Positions 9,762-20,400 of a DNA stretch of 35,206 nucleotides are shown piece after piece. The translations under genes were made by a program, and so were the position numbers. The first letter of the stretch is position 1. Each line of letters starts with the position of its first letter. Source of the stretch: Oopsacas minuta (lineage: Eukaryota > Porifera > Hexactinellida > Lyssacinosida > Leucopsacidae); assembly GCA_024704765.1 (NCBI GenBank), contig JAKMXF010000341.1, positions 186,704-221,909 of the forward strand, read 5' to 3'. The notes below the pieces were generated by a model. The model saw only the letters and a program-made list of their open reading frames with translations, had not been told where the DNA came from and did not search any database.

Positions 9762-11549
9762 ATGTGTTTATATTCCTACTTTCTGTCAAGATGTTTGTTC
9801 CTGATACTCATCTCTATAATCTTCTGGCCAACATCTCTCACACAGTGTAACACTGAGTTACCTGATAACTCTAAAGTTATACTGGATTCTAATACTTATC
9901 ATACAGTAGATACTGGTGGGGTAATACTACCTGAAACTTTAGGATGGGGCAATGTTCAAGTAGATAGTATAGTATATACTGTTGGTACTTCATCTAATAC
10001 TTTTGATGATAATTTAGGCTGGCGACCAGCTATATTAAAGACAGGTTCATGTGGACCTGAATACGAATCTTGCTTTCAATCAACACATGTACCTTATGCA
10101 TCAGTGGATATAGAAGGAGAAATGAACTGGCTAGTTAGTAGTTATTATCAGACATTAGCTAATGCTATTTTCATCAGAATTACTTGTGAAAGATATAGAA
10201 ATTATGAAACAGATTGTCTTAAAACATTTCAAATATTCTACTACGAGTCTGATACGAATATAATTCTAACAGAATCTCTCCTCTCTCAATTCCTGCTTGC
10301 TGATAATACTACTAATCAGCTGATGGAAGGAGGAGGAGGAGTTGTAGTAGCTTCATTCCCAAGATCTAAGAATGGATTCTATATAGGATTCTTGAATCAG
10401 AATCCTTGTGCACTTCTCACTGAGTTCCTTTTCTACTGCTTTGAGTGTCCTGCTACAAATTCTACTTCTGGTATCTACTCTGTATCTGCTGTGCTATCTC
10501 CTAGTCCAGCTGATGAAGTTATCCATGTTAATGTTAGCTGTATTCTCCCCTTTGTGAACAGAGACCCTCTTAATCTGAGAGCAGAATGCTACTGGAACGG
10601 TACATGGAGTCTGCCTGAAGAGGATTTGTGTGTTTGTATGTCAGGTTACTACATGTTGACAGACAGCAGCAGTAGCAGCATTATATCGTGTGTTTTGTGT
10701 CCTTATAAGAGCAATACAGGTGGAGATATAGGAGCTGTTGAGTGCTCGTGTGAAGATGACTGGTATAGAGGAGAGGGAGAGAGCGTGAGTGAGAGTTGTG
10801 GACAGAGTCCTTCTGCTGTTGAGAATGTTCGTGTAGATATATCAACTACTCCTTTGGAGATGACAGTTGAGTGGGATATACCTGTGTATTTGGGGAATCG
10901 TAATGAGAATCAGCTGCACTACATTGTGAGTTATTATGAAGTTGTATCTCCAGAGAGTAAGAAGGAGATAATGAATTTGATAGAGAGACAGTTAGTATTG
11001 AGTAATGTATCAGAGAGTACAGAGTATGTTATTATAGTGACATCATTAAATGGAGTTAGTTCAGTGTCTGATGTGTATAACAGAGTTAATATAACTGTGT
11101 TATCTTCTTTTCCAGATTTTGATTCTATCAGTTACAACAGTGGTATTCTGGAATGGAGCTACACTCTGTATGGCCAGAGAGAATATGTGTTTGAATTGAG
11201 TTACTTTTCTGTAGAAAATGATACAACTTGTGTATTACACGTGAACAGTAGTGAGTGTGAGTGTACAGGCGGTTACACCTGTGTGTGTACTGTGAATGTT
11301 ACTGATTTGGATTCTTCTAAATCAATGAGTTTTCAATTATTCTCTGATAATTCAGGTACATTAATTGCTACTAATCTTAGTTATTCAACTAATCTCTCTA
11401 ATACTTTTCCTATTCCCTCTGTTCAGTACACAATTGCAACGATTTTATTGGTATTTATTGGTATTTCTTACTTTTTGTTTGTGTTTTCTCTGACAGCTTT
11501 TATTATTGTTTATTTACTATTTTGGATGTTTAAGAAATGTATAACTTGA
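9762..11549 (+). CDS. Kinase-less Eph receptor paralogue, membrane-anchored ectodomain (595 aa)
   Basis: A tandem copy of the Eph gene at 1823. Signal peptide, ligand-binding domain, Cys-rich module and both fibronectin III domains are present and almost identical. Indels in the ectodomain keep frame: one extra Gly codon near 10330 and a three-codon loss near 10530. Similarity stops just after A-T-N-L-S-Y, near the end of the second fibronectin domain. Beyond that the gene has its own Thr/Pro-containing stalk, a very hydrophobic segment of about 35 residues (about 556-590) and a short basic tail, FKKCIT, followed by TGA at 11547-11549. No kinase or SAM sequence follows. The charged tail argues for a transmembrane anchor rather than GPI. 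It could bind the same ligands, or join receptor clusters, without signalling. That role is inference. The protein parts are known Eph domains. Confidence 0.93.
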   Translation: MCLYSYFLSRCLFLILISIIFWPTSLTQCNTELPDNSKVILDSNTYHTVDTGGVILPETLGWGNVQVDSIVYTVGTSSNTFDDNLGWRPAILKTGSCGPEYESCFQSTHVPYASVDIEGEMNWLVSSYYQTLANAIFIRITCERYRNYETDCLKTFQIFYYESDTNIILTESLLSQFLLADNTTNQLMEGGGGVVVASFPRSKNGFYIGFLNQNPCALLTEFLFYCFECPATNSTSGIYSVSAVLSPSPADEVIHVNVSCILPFVNRDPLNLRAECYWNGTWSLPEEDLCVCMSGYYMLTDSSSSSIISCVLCPYKSNTGGDIGAVECSCEDDWYRGEGESVSESCGQSPSAVENVRVDISTTPLEMTVEWDIPVYLGNRNENQLHYIVSYYEVVSPESKKEIMNLIERQLVLSNVSESTEYVIIVTSLNGVSSVSDVYNRVNITVLSSFPDFDSISYNSGILEWSYTLYGQREYVFELSYFSVENDTTCVLHVNSSECECTGGYTCVCTVNVTDLDSSKSMSFQLFSDNSGTLIATNLSYSTNLSNTFPIPSVQYTIATILLVFIGISYFLFVFSLTAFIIVYLLFWMFKKCIT

Positions 11550-12150
11550 ATTGTTCTCAGACTGTCTTTATTGTGTTTTATAGTTTTACTAACTTGTGAA
11601 ACTGAATTATGTTTGGAGAATATTTGTTTGTTAATTTATCATCGATATGATATTATTTTGAAGAAATTTTTTTATAATATTATTGTTATTGTTTGTTTGT
11701 AATAATGAATTTTCACCACATAGTTGTCAACTTTGTAGACATATATCCGGGAGATTTCCTTAGTAACAGTTGAATTTCGCAAGTTTTTGATGTGAGATGG
11801 ATGGCTGATAGGAATTCTACCCACCCTAGTAGCGTATAAATGTCTAGCCTATTTTTCCTAAAAATCAAAATTGATGACATAGGCACTAGTAGATAATTCA
11901 TCCCTGCTTAATGGACCCTATTTCATGGCTTATTTGGCCAATATATGTTGACATTGCTAATGACTAAAATACATTTCCACTAGTATATACGTGATACGTA
12001 CCAAATTTCCCTGATTGAGCGCGCTGGGGTATTCACCCGCACGAAATATATGAGCACCAGGGTGCTTTTTCAGGGAAATAGGGTATAGTACATAAACATA
12101 TGCACATTGATTTACTAATTTACTTGTATTCATAGTGTCTACTGTATTTT
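11550..12150. other. Intergenic spacer, nothing recognised
   Basis: About 600 bp of AT-rich DNA between the kinase-less Eph gene and CDC27. I looked for remnants of a kinase domain matching 3600-4825 and saw none. A small palindrome, AGCACCAGGGTGCT, lies near 12053-12066. No RNA gene was recognised. Confidence 0.6.
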
Positions 12151-14751
12151 ATGCTATTCAGTATTCAAGAACCTGTATCAGGTGCTATATGGCATCTACT
12201 CAATCACTACTGTATAGAAGATGCTATCTTCTTAGCTGAAAGGTTACATGCTGAGGTTTGTTCAGAAGAGAGCTCATTCCTTCTAGCAACCTCTTACTTC
12301 AGAGATGGACAGATTATCCACGCTATACACACTCTAGAAAAACTAAAGTGCCCGACGAATATGAAATGTAGAATATTATTAGCTCGCTGCTGCCTAGAGC
12401 AGAAGGAGTACAGAAGAGTACAGCATATCCTGTTAGGTAATTCTGAGATATCTAATGAACAGGTACCTCGTGTGTATCAAAATGATGCAGGTGTTGTATT
12501 CTGGCTAATAGGTGAGTCTCTGAGACGGTGTAATCTTCCTGCAGAATCTAAAGAGTATTTCCTACTAAGTCTGAGGTATAACCCTTATATGTGGTCCTCA
12601 CTACACGCATTATGCGAGATAGGATGCCGAATACAACTAGACCATATATATACAGTGAATAATATTCCTGTGTTTTATAACGAAGCTCCATTTATGGCTA
12701 TATCCCGTGCTTACCATCCATCTGAGTACTGTGATAGGATGGATATACAGGAACAGCAAGTACTGGTGCAGGCCCCTAAACCAAAGATCCGTGTACCTCC
12801 TATTCCTCTCCAACAGTGTACAGATATAACAAGAGTAACTAGGAAGACTAATCTTAGCAAAGTATGCATGAAATTATCATTTGATTCAGCTGCTTATGCA
12901 GAGAAGAAAGTACCTAAAAAAAGCACTATAGACTCTACAGTAGGATCTCCTGCTACTCCTACATTTGGTACTCTACCTATGCTCACTACTCCTGGCTGTG
13001 AGCAGGATCCCGGGATATTAGAGAGGAGTGGTAACGTGTCCTGGTTATTCCAACAGTTAAAAGACACCCATCTGTTTTCCTCATACAAGACACCCTCTCC
13101 TCAGCCATTCTCTAGAGAGAGTAGTCTCTCAAAAGCTCCAGTCATCTCCAAGGAGTATTTCACCGCATACAAACAACCTTCTAATATGATCAGGTCCCTC
13201 CTTGCTCCTGACTCTGTTCAGAATCTGAACTTTGTGAGTCCAGGCCCTCTTCCCCCCAGAATAACTCGTAAGAGAGGTACCCGCTACCTAGCAGCTACAG
13301 CTGAGGACTCTGAACCTAGGAGCAAGATCAGAAGACAAGACCCTATCTGTATAGATAGTAGTAAACCAGAGAGACCTGTAACCCGATCCTTTCTCAGACA
13401 GGAACCCTTGTCCTCAAGCTCCTCTCAAGCTCCTACCCCGCCCCTTGCTGTCCGTACAGATTCTAAACTACCTGTGCCATCTAAACTACACACCAGAATT
13501 CGTAGAGATAAACCTACAGAATCTAAGACACAGAGTAAACTCACTCAATCAATATCTAATATAAATATCTGTCAGCCCTCTCCTGCAGCAGACTCTCCTG
13601 TCCCTGCTGGTGATACATCTACCCTACTTGATTCTACACAAACAGAAGAGTTCAATTCTGCACTTAAGTCTAGTATACAGTCAGTAGTGAATCTATTACT
13701 ACAGCTAGCTACTGCATACACACATCTGTTTAAATTCGAATTGTCATCTGCTGTCTCTGCTTTCGAAGAACTCCCAGATAACCAATTCCAGACTCCCTGG
13801 GTATTGTGTCAGCTCGCTAAGGCGCATTTTGAGCAGGCAAACTACCAGACAGCCTGCGACCTGTTTGAGGATGTCCGTACCCTAGATTTTGATCACGTCA
13901 CAGATATGGATATATACTCCACAGCTCTCTGGCATTTACAGAAGGACGTAGAGCTGTCTGCTCTCTCAGAGGAGTTAGCTAACTCATGGCAACAATCCCC
14001 TCAGGCATATTGTGCTAGAGGCAATTGTCTCAGTCTGAATAAGGAGCATGAAGATGCTATTAAGTTATTCAAACGTGCAACACAGCTTGCACCTAGATTT
14101 GTGTACGCATATACCCTGTTAGGACACGAGTACCTGTGTACAGAGGATCTATCTAATGCTAAGAAGAGCTTCCGCACAGCTGCTACTATCAACCCGAGAC
14201 ACTACAATGCTTTCTTTGGACTAGGGATGATATCACTGAGAGAGGAGAACTTCCAAATGGCAGAAATACACTTCAATAAAGCTCACATGATTAACCCCAG
14301 CAGTTGTATAATTTGTAGTAGATTAGCTAAAGTTAAGCATTCTCTCCGTCGATCCTCTGAGGCTCTGACCTACCTGGAGAGAGCTCGTAAGCTGGACCCT
14401 AAGAGCCCGGTCCCTCTCTACCATAAAGCTAGTATCCTCCTGGATCTGAACAGACCACAAGAAGCCCTGGATATCTTAGAGGGCCTCACTAAGATGGTCC
14501 CCCGAGAGGCTCTGGTCCACTTCCTTATGGGTAAGGTGTATCAGAAGCTGGGAAAGAGGTATGAGGCTAAACTCAAATATTCCTGGGCTCTGTCTATTGA
14601 TCCTAATAACAGGGAGATTAGAGATGCTCAGAATAGTCTCAATCAGCCCTGTTCTAACCATGACGAGGGTACACCTCCTAACTCAGGATTTGATATATTT
14701 ATTGATCCTATGCCAGAAGCTCCTACCCCAGATGAGAACAATCATTCTTAA
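12151..14751 (+). CDS. CDC27: Anaphase-promoting complex subunit 3 (CDC27/APC3), TPR protein (866 aa)
   Basis: A scaffold subunit of the APC/C ubiquitin ligase, which acts in the nucleus and cytoplasm to trigger anaphase and mitotic exit. In the family the C-terminal TPR superhelix binds the Ile-Arg tails of CDC20/CDH1 and APC10. The N-terminus (QEPV..AIW..LNHY...DAIFLAERLHAEV.SEE) matches the conserved APC3 start, which supports this ATG. TPR units occupy about 10-200. A low-complexity Ser/Pro-rich linker (about 205-520) with several T-P and S-P sites fits the family's phosphorylated loop. A second TPR array covers about 520-835 and includes P-R-H-Y-N-A-F-F-G-L-G. Human CDC27 is about 824 aa, so the length is normal. 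Single exon. Confidence 0.97.
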   Translation: MLFSIQEPVSGAIWHLLNHYCIEDAIFLAERLHAEVCSEESSFLLATSYFRDGQIIHAIHTLEKLKCPTNMKCRILLARCCLEQKEYRRVQHILLGNSEISNEQVPRVYQNDAGVVFWLIGESLRRCNLPAESKEYFLLSLRYNPYMWSSLHALCEIGCRIQLDHIYTVNNIPVFYNEAPFMAISRAYHPSEYCDRMDIQEQQVLVQAPKPKIRVPPIPLQQCTDITRVTRKTNLSKVCMKLSFDSAAYAEKKVPKKSTIDSTVGSPATPTFGTLPMLTTPGCEQDPGILERSGNVSWLFQQLKDTHLFSSYKTPSPQPFSRESSLSKAPVISKEYFTAYKQPSNMIRSLLAPDSVQNLNFVSPGPLPPRITRKRGTRYLAATAEDSEPRSKIRRQDPICIDSSKPERPVTRSFLRQEPLSSSSSQAPTPPLAVRTDSKLPVPSKLHTRIRRDKPTESKTQSKLTQSISNINICQPSPAADSPVPAGDTSTLLDSTQTEEFNSALKSSIQSVVNLLLQLATAYTHLFKFELSSAVSAFEELPDNQFQTPWVLCQLAKAHFEQANYQTACDLFEDVRTLDFDHVTDMDIYSTALWHLQKDVELSALSEELANSWQQSPQAYCARGNCLSLNKEHEDAIKLFKRATQLAPRFVYAYTLLGHEYLCTEDLSNAKKSFRTAATINPRHYNAFFGLGMISLREENFQMAEIHFNKAHMINPSSCIICSRLAKVKHSLRRSSEALTYLERARKLDPKSPVPLYHKASILLDLNRPQEALDILEGLTKMVPREALVHFLMGKVYQKLGKRYEAKLKYSWALSIDPNNREIRDAQNSLNQPCSNHDEGTPPNSGFDIFIDPMPEAPTPDENNHS

Positions 14752-14754
14752 CAC

Positions 14755-15295
14755 TTAATTAGTTCTCTAACTACTATTCCTGTATGGTTTATTGCTGTGA
14801 TAATCTAATTAAGAGATGATTATTACATAATATTGTTAAAATAATTTACAGCAAGCTCTTGCTATAACGAAGTGCTGGGACTCAGATTCCATTTCGTTAT
14901 ATGTGGAGTAAAATTAATTACTTTCACCCTACAGGGGTCCGACTGATCATAACGGGAGTTTACTACAGTGGGTCCTCTCTAATTGTCAACTTGTTCATTC
15001 GTTTTTATCTGTTAGAATCTGTAATTGTCCATAGGGTTCTCTAATTGTCCACTTCGAACCTCAAATGTAGACTTTTCTAATCAGAAAGATTTTGTGCTAA
15101 TTCCTCTACTCAATGAAAGGCTTGATTTACTGGTTGGATCATTTCTTATAAATGTAAATGATAACTAAAGCATGAAAACCTCTACACGTTGTGTTTGTAA
15201 CAAATACAATCCCTGTTAGACAAGAGGATACTTTTGAACATTTCATTGAGTAGTGGAAATGCACTGATCCTTATGAATCTTGTATTATCAACTAG
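14755..15295. other. Intergenic region with pogo/Tigger-like transposon ends
   Basis: CAGTGGGTCCTCTCTAATTG starts at 14966 directly after a TA and looks like a Tc1/mariner-superfamily (pogo/Tigger-like) end. The related string GGGTTCTCTAATTGTCCAC recurs at 15034-15052 in the same orientation, so no clean inverted pair is present. ATAACGAAGTG (14864-14874) pairs with 14890-14900 at 10 of 11 bases. CATAACGGGAGTTTACTACA near 14948-14967 resembles another such end. These are worn fragments; no gene is seen. Confidence 0.4.
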
Positions 15296-15877
15296 ATGGC
15301 TACCCCTTCTAATATTTTGCTACTAACCCTGAGGCCCAGGGTATTATTCTGGGTACCAGGATATTCACAGAGATGGCTGTCCTCTCCTAAACCTAAATCT
15401 CGTCGTCAACCTGCTAAACTAGACAAAGAAAAGAATATAAGATTACAAAAGAAATTTCAAGTTGCTGAGTATAAGAAGCAGTTACAAGATGAAGCAAAGA
15501 AGGTACATTGTATGAAAATAGCACTCAGGGGAGAAGCTCTGGACCCAGAGGCTCTCAATCCAATCAGAAAACGTCCCCTTAAGGTATACACCCCAGAAGA
15601 GATTGACCAGCAGATTACTATAAAGAAGGAATGGTCTTCTTACAAGAACAGGCAATCTGCTGAAACTTTTCGTCAACTTAATAACCTTCTTAAAAGCAGA
15701 ATAAAGGCTATGAGGGAGTTGAAGAAAGCTTCTCCAGCTTTATACGAGGCAACACTGAGAGCAGATCCAGAAGCTTGTCTCCCTATAGAGATAGATCCTA
15801 TACCTGAGTATCCTGCTAGGGAGGGGTATGAGGCACCTGAGCCTTATGATAAACTATTCCCTGACAAGAAAACCTAA
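15296..15877 (+). CDS. MRPL40: Mitochondrial large-subunit ribosomal protein mL40 (193 aa)
   Basis: A nuclear-encoded protein of the 39S/54S mitochondrial ribosomal subunit. The N-terminus is hydrophobic and Arg-containing without acidic residues (about 1-32, ending near R-W-L-S-S), which is a good mitochondrial targeting peptide. The family core is visible: a basic helix, then P-E-E-I-D...K-K-E-W-S-S-Y-K near 100-120, R-E-L-K-K-A-S-P-A-L-Y-E-A near 140-150, and a Pro-rich end (I-P-E-Y-P-A...Y-E-A-P-E-P-Y-D). The human protein is 206 aa, so the length fits. Basic and coiled overall. Single exon. Confidence 0.85.
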   Translation: MATPSNILLLTLRPRVLFWVPGYSQRWLSSPKPKSRRQPAKLDKEKNIRLQKKFQVAEYKKQLQDEAKKVHCMKIALRGEALDPEALNPIRKRPLKVYTPEEIDQQITIKKEWSSYKNRQSAETFRQLNNLLKSRIKAMRELKKASPALYEATLRADPEACLPIEIDPIPEYPAREGYEAPEPYDKLFPDKKT

Positions 15878-17477
15878 GCAAATAACCTTAACTAAGATTA
15901 ATGACTGATTTAATTTCTGTAAAATTATCACTTCATAAGTAGTTTTTTGAATTTATTTGCATTAAATTTTAATGAATTAACCACTGTAATATTACCTCCT
16001 CTTCTAACACGTGTAGAACTGTAGATATTGTGTGGAGTATGTTAATGAATTTATTAAGATAATTCAATCTATTACAAATACAATTACAGCAAATCATTCA
16101 GCACTGTTAATCTCAGAATTTATTGGTTTCCCTTTATTAATGAAGTTTCGTGTTTAATTAATAGCTACTGGAATTATATAATTAATCATTAATGCAAACA
16201 AGTAGCATAATGAAGGAATCCTTATTTTACACTGTTCTTGTTGAAACTTGGTTAGTGCTAGTTTTGTTGCAAATCAGGTTTTACATGTCTCACTATATGC
16301 AATGCCTCTGTTAATTGTAAATTACATATAACAGCTAGGCAGGATGTAGTTGTAGATATTACATAATAGAATTGTTAATAATAATTCGTATTAGTTCTTT
16401 GAAGTAGCATACAGCTTACTGATGCATGGTGTGTTACATAGTCATGCCCATATACACACGCCATACGAACCTGTTAGCTATCAGCTGTGTAATATGATTA
16501 TTATCCTATTCATCTGGCTCTCAACCAGAAACCACTATTCTGCTCTTTGTGTGTATCCTCTTGATCTCATTGTAGAGCTACAATAATGAAATGGTTTATG
16601 TCACACTGTATTATTCCCTTTGATATTATTTGATAATTCTAATCATTATATTGTTATATTATCTCACACGATCTGTGTCAAAGATATCTGGCACACTTCG
16701 TGATATGTAGTCGAACTGTAATTAATTGTCAAATAATTACAACAAAAGTCTTGTGGGATATAAAATATATATTTAATCCCTCAGTATTTGGAACTTTGTT
16801 ATCAGATAAGTCCAATCAAGTTAACACAGGTGTATCTATTCTAAAAGAATAGATATGACTCATGGTGAAATTTCAGTGATGGCGATGTTGTCTATATATT
16901 GGATAAGATGAATAATTCCGCGATTTATCTCAGGTTTCTAATTATTGTCCTGAAATAGGCTTTATTCTTGTCTTACCTTTGATATTGATATTGTTAAAAT
17001 ATGTCCGCCCCATGTATCAATATTTATATAAACCTTTCTCCTGAGATTTGAAATATGTCCGTGTTATATACTGTTTTTCAATTTATAAATAATTGCAATT
17101 ATTACTATATAGCTCGTTAATTGAATTGTGTATATATATTCTCACTAGATTCCTATTATGGTAACTTCAATCAAATGTTATACAATCTTATTTCATTTGA
17201 ACTCTCCAATAATTTGTGTATTCTCATTCCACAAAATTGTCTTACAACAGTATTTCGCTATTGCACGTTATTGCCGGTAGTAGTAATGATTATGTGTGCG
17301 TTACAGCTGACGCAGGCGTAAGGTCACTACTCAATTCGAATTAGTTGCATATTGCCTTAGATCTAACTTTATTAGGTGCTGTAGCTTGTATTGCAGTCTT
17401 TATATTATATTTATACACGAATTCAGTCCACTTTTTCAAGTAGTATGTATTTTAGTTTTGATTTATAAAATTATAAA
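15878..17477. other. Intergenic region upstream of MYO18
   Basis: 1.6 kb of strongly AT-rich DNA. The only structure I noted is a perfect 10-bp hairpin, TATCTATTCT (16833-16842) with AGAATAGATA (16846-16855) around AAA. It probably contains the mL40 3' end and the MYO18 promoter and 5' UTR, but I cannot point to specific sites. Open frames at 17121-17321 and 17386-17757 do not look like proteins. Confidence 0.5.
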
Positions 17478-20400
17478 ATGTCGAAAAACGTTGTTTCACG
17501 CAAGGAGAGTCGAATCAAAGGAATATTCAGTTCCAAGAAGGTTCCCGTTGAGAAGAGACTCGAAATTTCCCCTCCCACTTCAGGCTATCGGCCCGGACAT
17601 TCAAGTTTGGCAACGACAGACATCAATACAATTATACCCCCTATCCCTCGTCTCCCTACCTCCCCTCCCTCTCTGGCAACCATTAATAATGCTCCAACCT
17701 ACCATCGGGATAAGCAAATCATCCCGTTATCCAACAGAGAGTCTTCTAAGTCTCTGATGAGTTCTATGGACACTATTCCTTTCCCTCAGTACGATAAGCC
17801 TCCTCCTTCTAATCTTACTCCATCTAATCACGCTGGATCTTTTCATGATCTCATCCTAAACTTCAATTCCAGTCCCCGTACCCCGCTTCGCTACCAGTCC
17901 CGTCTCGAGCTGGACCTGGTTTCCAGAGATGTGCACGTGGAGCCTGAACAGGTCGGACAGACCGTGGAGGTAGCACCACGGTCTGTTATACTCTACAAGA
18001 GTGCTACAGGGGACTTCGGCTTCTCCATGAACAGATGTGCTCCTGATGAGATCCCTCTGCATATCTTAGAACCCCGTAACACCAACACAACACAGAACGG
18101 ACTAATATCTGGTGACAGATTGGTAGAAGTGAATAACTACAATGTAGAGCAGTGTACACATGATCAGGTGGTAGATATTATACGTAACTGTGGAGACTCA
18201 GTAGAACTACAGGTTGTAGCACCTCCTGAATTGTATGAGCTAGCTATCAGAGGAGCACTAGTACCTCTCACTACACAAGCTAAGAAAACCTCTACTTCTG
18301 CTCCTCTCAGACGTAAGAGCTTCCATCAACGTACTGTACACTCTAATTTTATCGGTCGTATGCAGAAGAAATCAGCCCTGCGTATACGTAACTCAATCAG
18401 AGAGCCTTCTGACACCACAGGGCTACACTGGTTGGTTCATAAGGCAGGTTATTGTGGAGTTATACCAGTAGATGACGTCACATCTACATCCAGTAATCCT
18501 CCGGGTATGGGACGGTATAGCGATCTAAAGCGGAGTGTATCCGGTCTAGTGGATGGGTATAGGGTTAAGGTAGCAGAGACAGGACAGGTATTGTCAGTGG
18601 ATCATGATGACGTAGAACCAGCTCAGAACATAGTACAGGGTATTGAGAATCTAGCAGAACTGACATACCTGAATGAAACTAACTGTATACACGTACTACG
18701 TACTCGCTATAACAATTCTTTAGTACACACCTATGCAGGTAGACATCTTATTGTAATAAATCCTATCCGTGAGTTGAAGTGCTTCAGTGAGAGAGTAATA
18801 GAAATGTTTCGGGGCTGTCAGAAGGATGACATGCCTCCACACATATTCGCTGTAGCTCAGACTGCTTATAGCGAGATGAGATTCTCAAGACAGGACCAGA
18901 CTCTGGTAATGCAGGGTACTTCAGGCTCCGGTAAGACATATAATGCTCGATATGTGTTCGGATATCTGAGTACAATAGCAGCTTATCCACATAGTGAGCT
19001 AACTAAGGAGACGTTCTTCGCTGCAGAAGTACTACTGCTGTCAATGGGGAGTGCTTCTACCCGTCTCAACGGACAAGCTACTCGCTTTACTAATTTCACT
19101 TCTCTACAATTCGACTCTTTGGGAAGACTAGTATCAGCTGTCATTACTCCCTACCTCCTAGAGAGGAACCGTGTAGTAGAGCCTCCCCCCGGAGAGCAGA
19201 ACTATAATATATTCTATCAGCTGTACTTCTCAGCTGAGGAACAGCTGAGTGCTGACCTGTTACTAAATCAGAACTACTCTAATGATAAACCACATCTAAA
19301 CTTCAGTGACATATCACTAGACTCAGCTGAATACAACTTCCTGTGGAATCTTATCCAGCACTCTCTACAGCTATTGGATATATCAGAGGAGGAGGCACGA
19401 GGTATATGGAGTCTGCTAGCTGCTGTATACCATCTAGGACATGCAGGTGCGACTGTAACACCTAAGGGGACAGGGAAGTTTAACGACCCAGTAGCTGCAC
19501 AGAATGCTGCTACTACTCTAGGAACTAATGTAGATACTCTCCAGCAGGAGTTATTCTATCACATGAATACAGCTAGGACAAGCTACTCAAGTAGTGTAGG
19601 ACTAAACTCTCCTTCTGCTTCCATCAACTCTAACAGCTCAGCATCTAGCTCTCTCTCCCCAGCTGCTAGAGCACAAGCTGCTGTCAAATGGTTCATGATA
19701 GGTCTGTATGAGCATGCCTTCCATGCTATGGTACTTCTGATCAACAGAGCTCTCAGAGGAGTTAGCTCTCATAACAAGTCTAACGTAACCTCTATCAATG
19801 TACTAGATACTCCAGGTTTCCAGAATTACAGTATTGCCTCAGAGACTGCTTCATTTGATGATCTCTGTCATAACTACACACAGGAGAGACTACAGATGTT
19901 ATTCTTTGATTACTCATTCACACAGGAACTGGATAGGTATATGGAGGAGGAGGTGCCATGGACATTCTCAGAGACCCCTATGAGTCCCTTACGTATCATA
20001 GATGCTATAGATAAGAATTCTTCTCAGCCTAAGTACTCTACTGATCATAAGAACGAGGGTATAGATAGTAAAGGGTTGTTCTGGATACTAGACGAGGAGT
20101 CTTCATTCCCGGGATCTTCTGATCAGATGTTAGTTGAGAGGATTAAGATTAACTTTAATGGTAACATGCAGTCACACAGTAGATCTGCTCCGCCGCTACA
20201 GGTCCAAGGAGAGAGCAAATTCCTGATATCTCACTTCCAGAACAGCTACCCCGTAACATATCACGTCACTAACTGGCTGGAGAGGGTGAGAGAGAACCAT
20301 TCTATCCGGTCCGTACCCGCCATACTCTCCTCCTCCAAGAGACCTCCAATCGCTGCCATCTTCCAGGGGAAAGGTATAGCCTCTGCTTCTCTTAATCTCA

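Noticed and set aside
11550-12150. Kinase-domain remnant after the kinase-less Eph gene
   Set aside because: I looked for HRDLAARN, DFG and WTAPE-like traces in all + frames of this spacer and saw none. The copy ends cleanly.
17121-17757. Two open frames overlapping the MYO18 5' region
   Set aside because: The first is AT-rich without protein features. The second overlaps the true MYO18 start in another frame and has no recognisable domain.
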